From Dehalococcoidia bacterium UBA3254 (GTDB lineage Bacteria > Chloroflexota > Dehalococcoidia > Dehalococcoidales > UBA3254): DNA of 5,596 bases. Below are positions 5,211 through 5,596 of this stretch, in pieces; the first letter of the stretch is position 1; each line of letters starts with the position of its first letter. The stretch covers positions 1 to 5,596 of the forward strand of contig DEUU01000202.1 in NCBI GenBank assembly GCA_002362735.1. Reading direction: 5' to 3'. The notes under the pieces were generated by a model. That model searched no databases. It saw nothing but the letters and a program-made list of their open reading frames with translations, and was not told where the DNA came from. Both the position numbers and the translations under genes were made by a program.

Positions 5211-5596
5211 TTAGACCGGGAAAATACCATGCTTTTTGTAACGAACAGTGACTTCTTTATTTACCAGTAACCCTAGAGACCGTATCAAACAGAGCCTCGT
5301 TTCTCTGGGTTCCAGGATATCATGCAACGAGGTAGATTCAGATGCTGCCTGAAACGGATTATTATACTGTTTTTGGTATTCCCTGATCTTTTGCTTTCGG
5401 AATTCATCCGGATTCGCCGCTTTTCGGATATCTTCGGTATAAAACAGATCCGCTACCTGCTCAGCTCCCATCACCCCTGCTTCAGCGATGGGCCAGGCAA
5501 AAACCAGGTCAGTGCCTAATCCAGGCATGATGCCCATCCCTACCGCTCCACCGCCGTAAGCCTTGCGAAGTTGGATGGCTACTTTAGGTACCGTGG
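5211..5596 (-). CDS. Acyl-CoA carboxyltransferase family protein (PccB / MmdA-like), C-terminal 127 residues (runs off right edge)
   Basis: Partial gene: the frame is open from the window edge to a TAA at 5213-5211, giving the last 127 residues of a protein whose family is usually about 510-590 residues. The fragment is the end of the C-terminal carboxyltransferase domain. Counting from the first whole codon it shows KAYGGG (11-16, the family glycine turn in the active-site region), DLVFAWP (29-35), VMGAEQ (41-46), EPRETR (95-100) and a KKHG near the end (120-123). These enzymes move a carboxyl group between biotin and an acyl-CoA, either as a carboxylase (propionyl-, methylcrotonyl-CoA) or, in anaerobes, as the carboxyltransferase part of a Na+-pumping decarboxylase (methylmalonyl-, glutaconyl-CoA). 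The fragment cannot say which. The family's common GGAY or GGGY turn followed by an aromatic is here GGGAV. No biotin carrier or decarboxylase membrane subunit follows downstream on the same strand before the lipoprotein. Confidence 0.9.
   Translation of the reverse strand, partial: TVPKVAIQLRKAYGGGAVGMGIMPGLGTDLVFAWPIAEAGVMGAEQVADLFYTEDIRKAANPDEFRKQKIREYQKQYNNPFQAASESTSLHDILEPRETRLCLIRSLGLLVNKEVTVRYKKHGIFPV

Overview
The window is bacterial DNA from what is most likely a strict anaerobe. Its centre is a head-to-head pair of two-gene operons encoding paralogous subunits of the oxygen-sensitive 2-hydroxyacyl-CoA dehydratase / class I benzoyl-CoA reductase superfamily (HGD-D fold; BcrC/BcrB, BzdN/BzdO, HgdA/HgdB, FldB/FldC relatives). 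The Thr/Pro-rich lipoprotein with Ig-like repeats resembles proteins of anaerobic Chloroflexota and some Firmicutes or Desulfobacterota. That placement is a weak inference, and the sequence does not settle the phylum.

Layout. At 1-1433 (minus strand) a BcrC-like gene (285-1433) is followed, with an ATGA overlap, by a BcrB-like gene that runs off the left edge (1-288). At 1593-4020 (plus strand) a second BcrC-like gene (1593-2774) is followed, with a 14-nt overlap, by a second BcrB-like gene (2761-4020). The 159-bp divergent region between them (1434-1592) carries a promoter for each side and two copies of the same near-perfect palindrome, one just downstream of each predicted -10 box. This suggests one regulator controls both pairs. 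Gene order (small C-type subunit, then larger B-type subunit) matches the bcrCB order of class I benzoyl-CoA reductases. No ATP-dependent activator/electron donor subunit (BcrA/BcrD or HgdC type) and no regulator gene lie in the window.

To the right, convergent with the second pair, is a lipoprotein gene (4086-5009, minus) with three tandem Ig-like repeats and its own predicted -10 box. Beyond it is the 3' end of an acyl-CoA carboxyltransferase gene (5211-5596, minus) of the propionyl-CoA carboxylase beta / methylmalonyl-CoA decarboxylase alpha family. The acyl-CoA theme (dehydratase/reductase pairs plus a biotin-dependent carboxyltransferase) points to anaerobic degradation of an aromatic, amino-acid-derived or other acyl-CoA. 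The substrate cannot be read from the sequence.

The most notable feature is the symmetric regulatory region: two identical-core operators about 104 bp apart, serving divergent duplicated enzyme pairs that have diverged in cysteine content and promoter strength.
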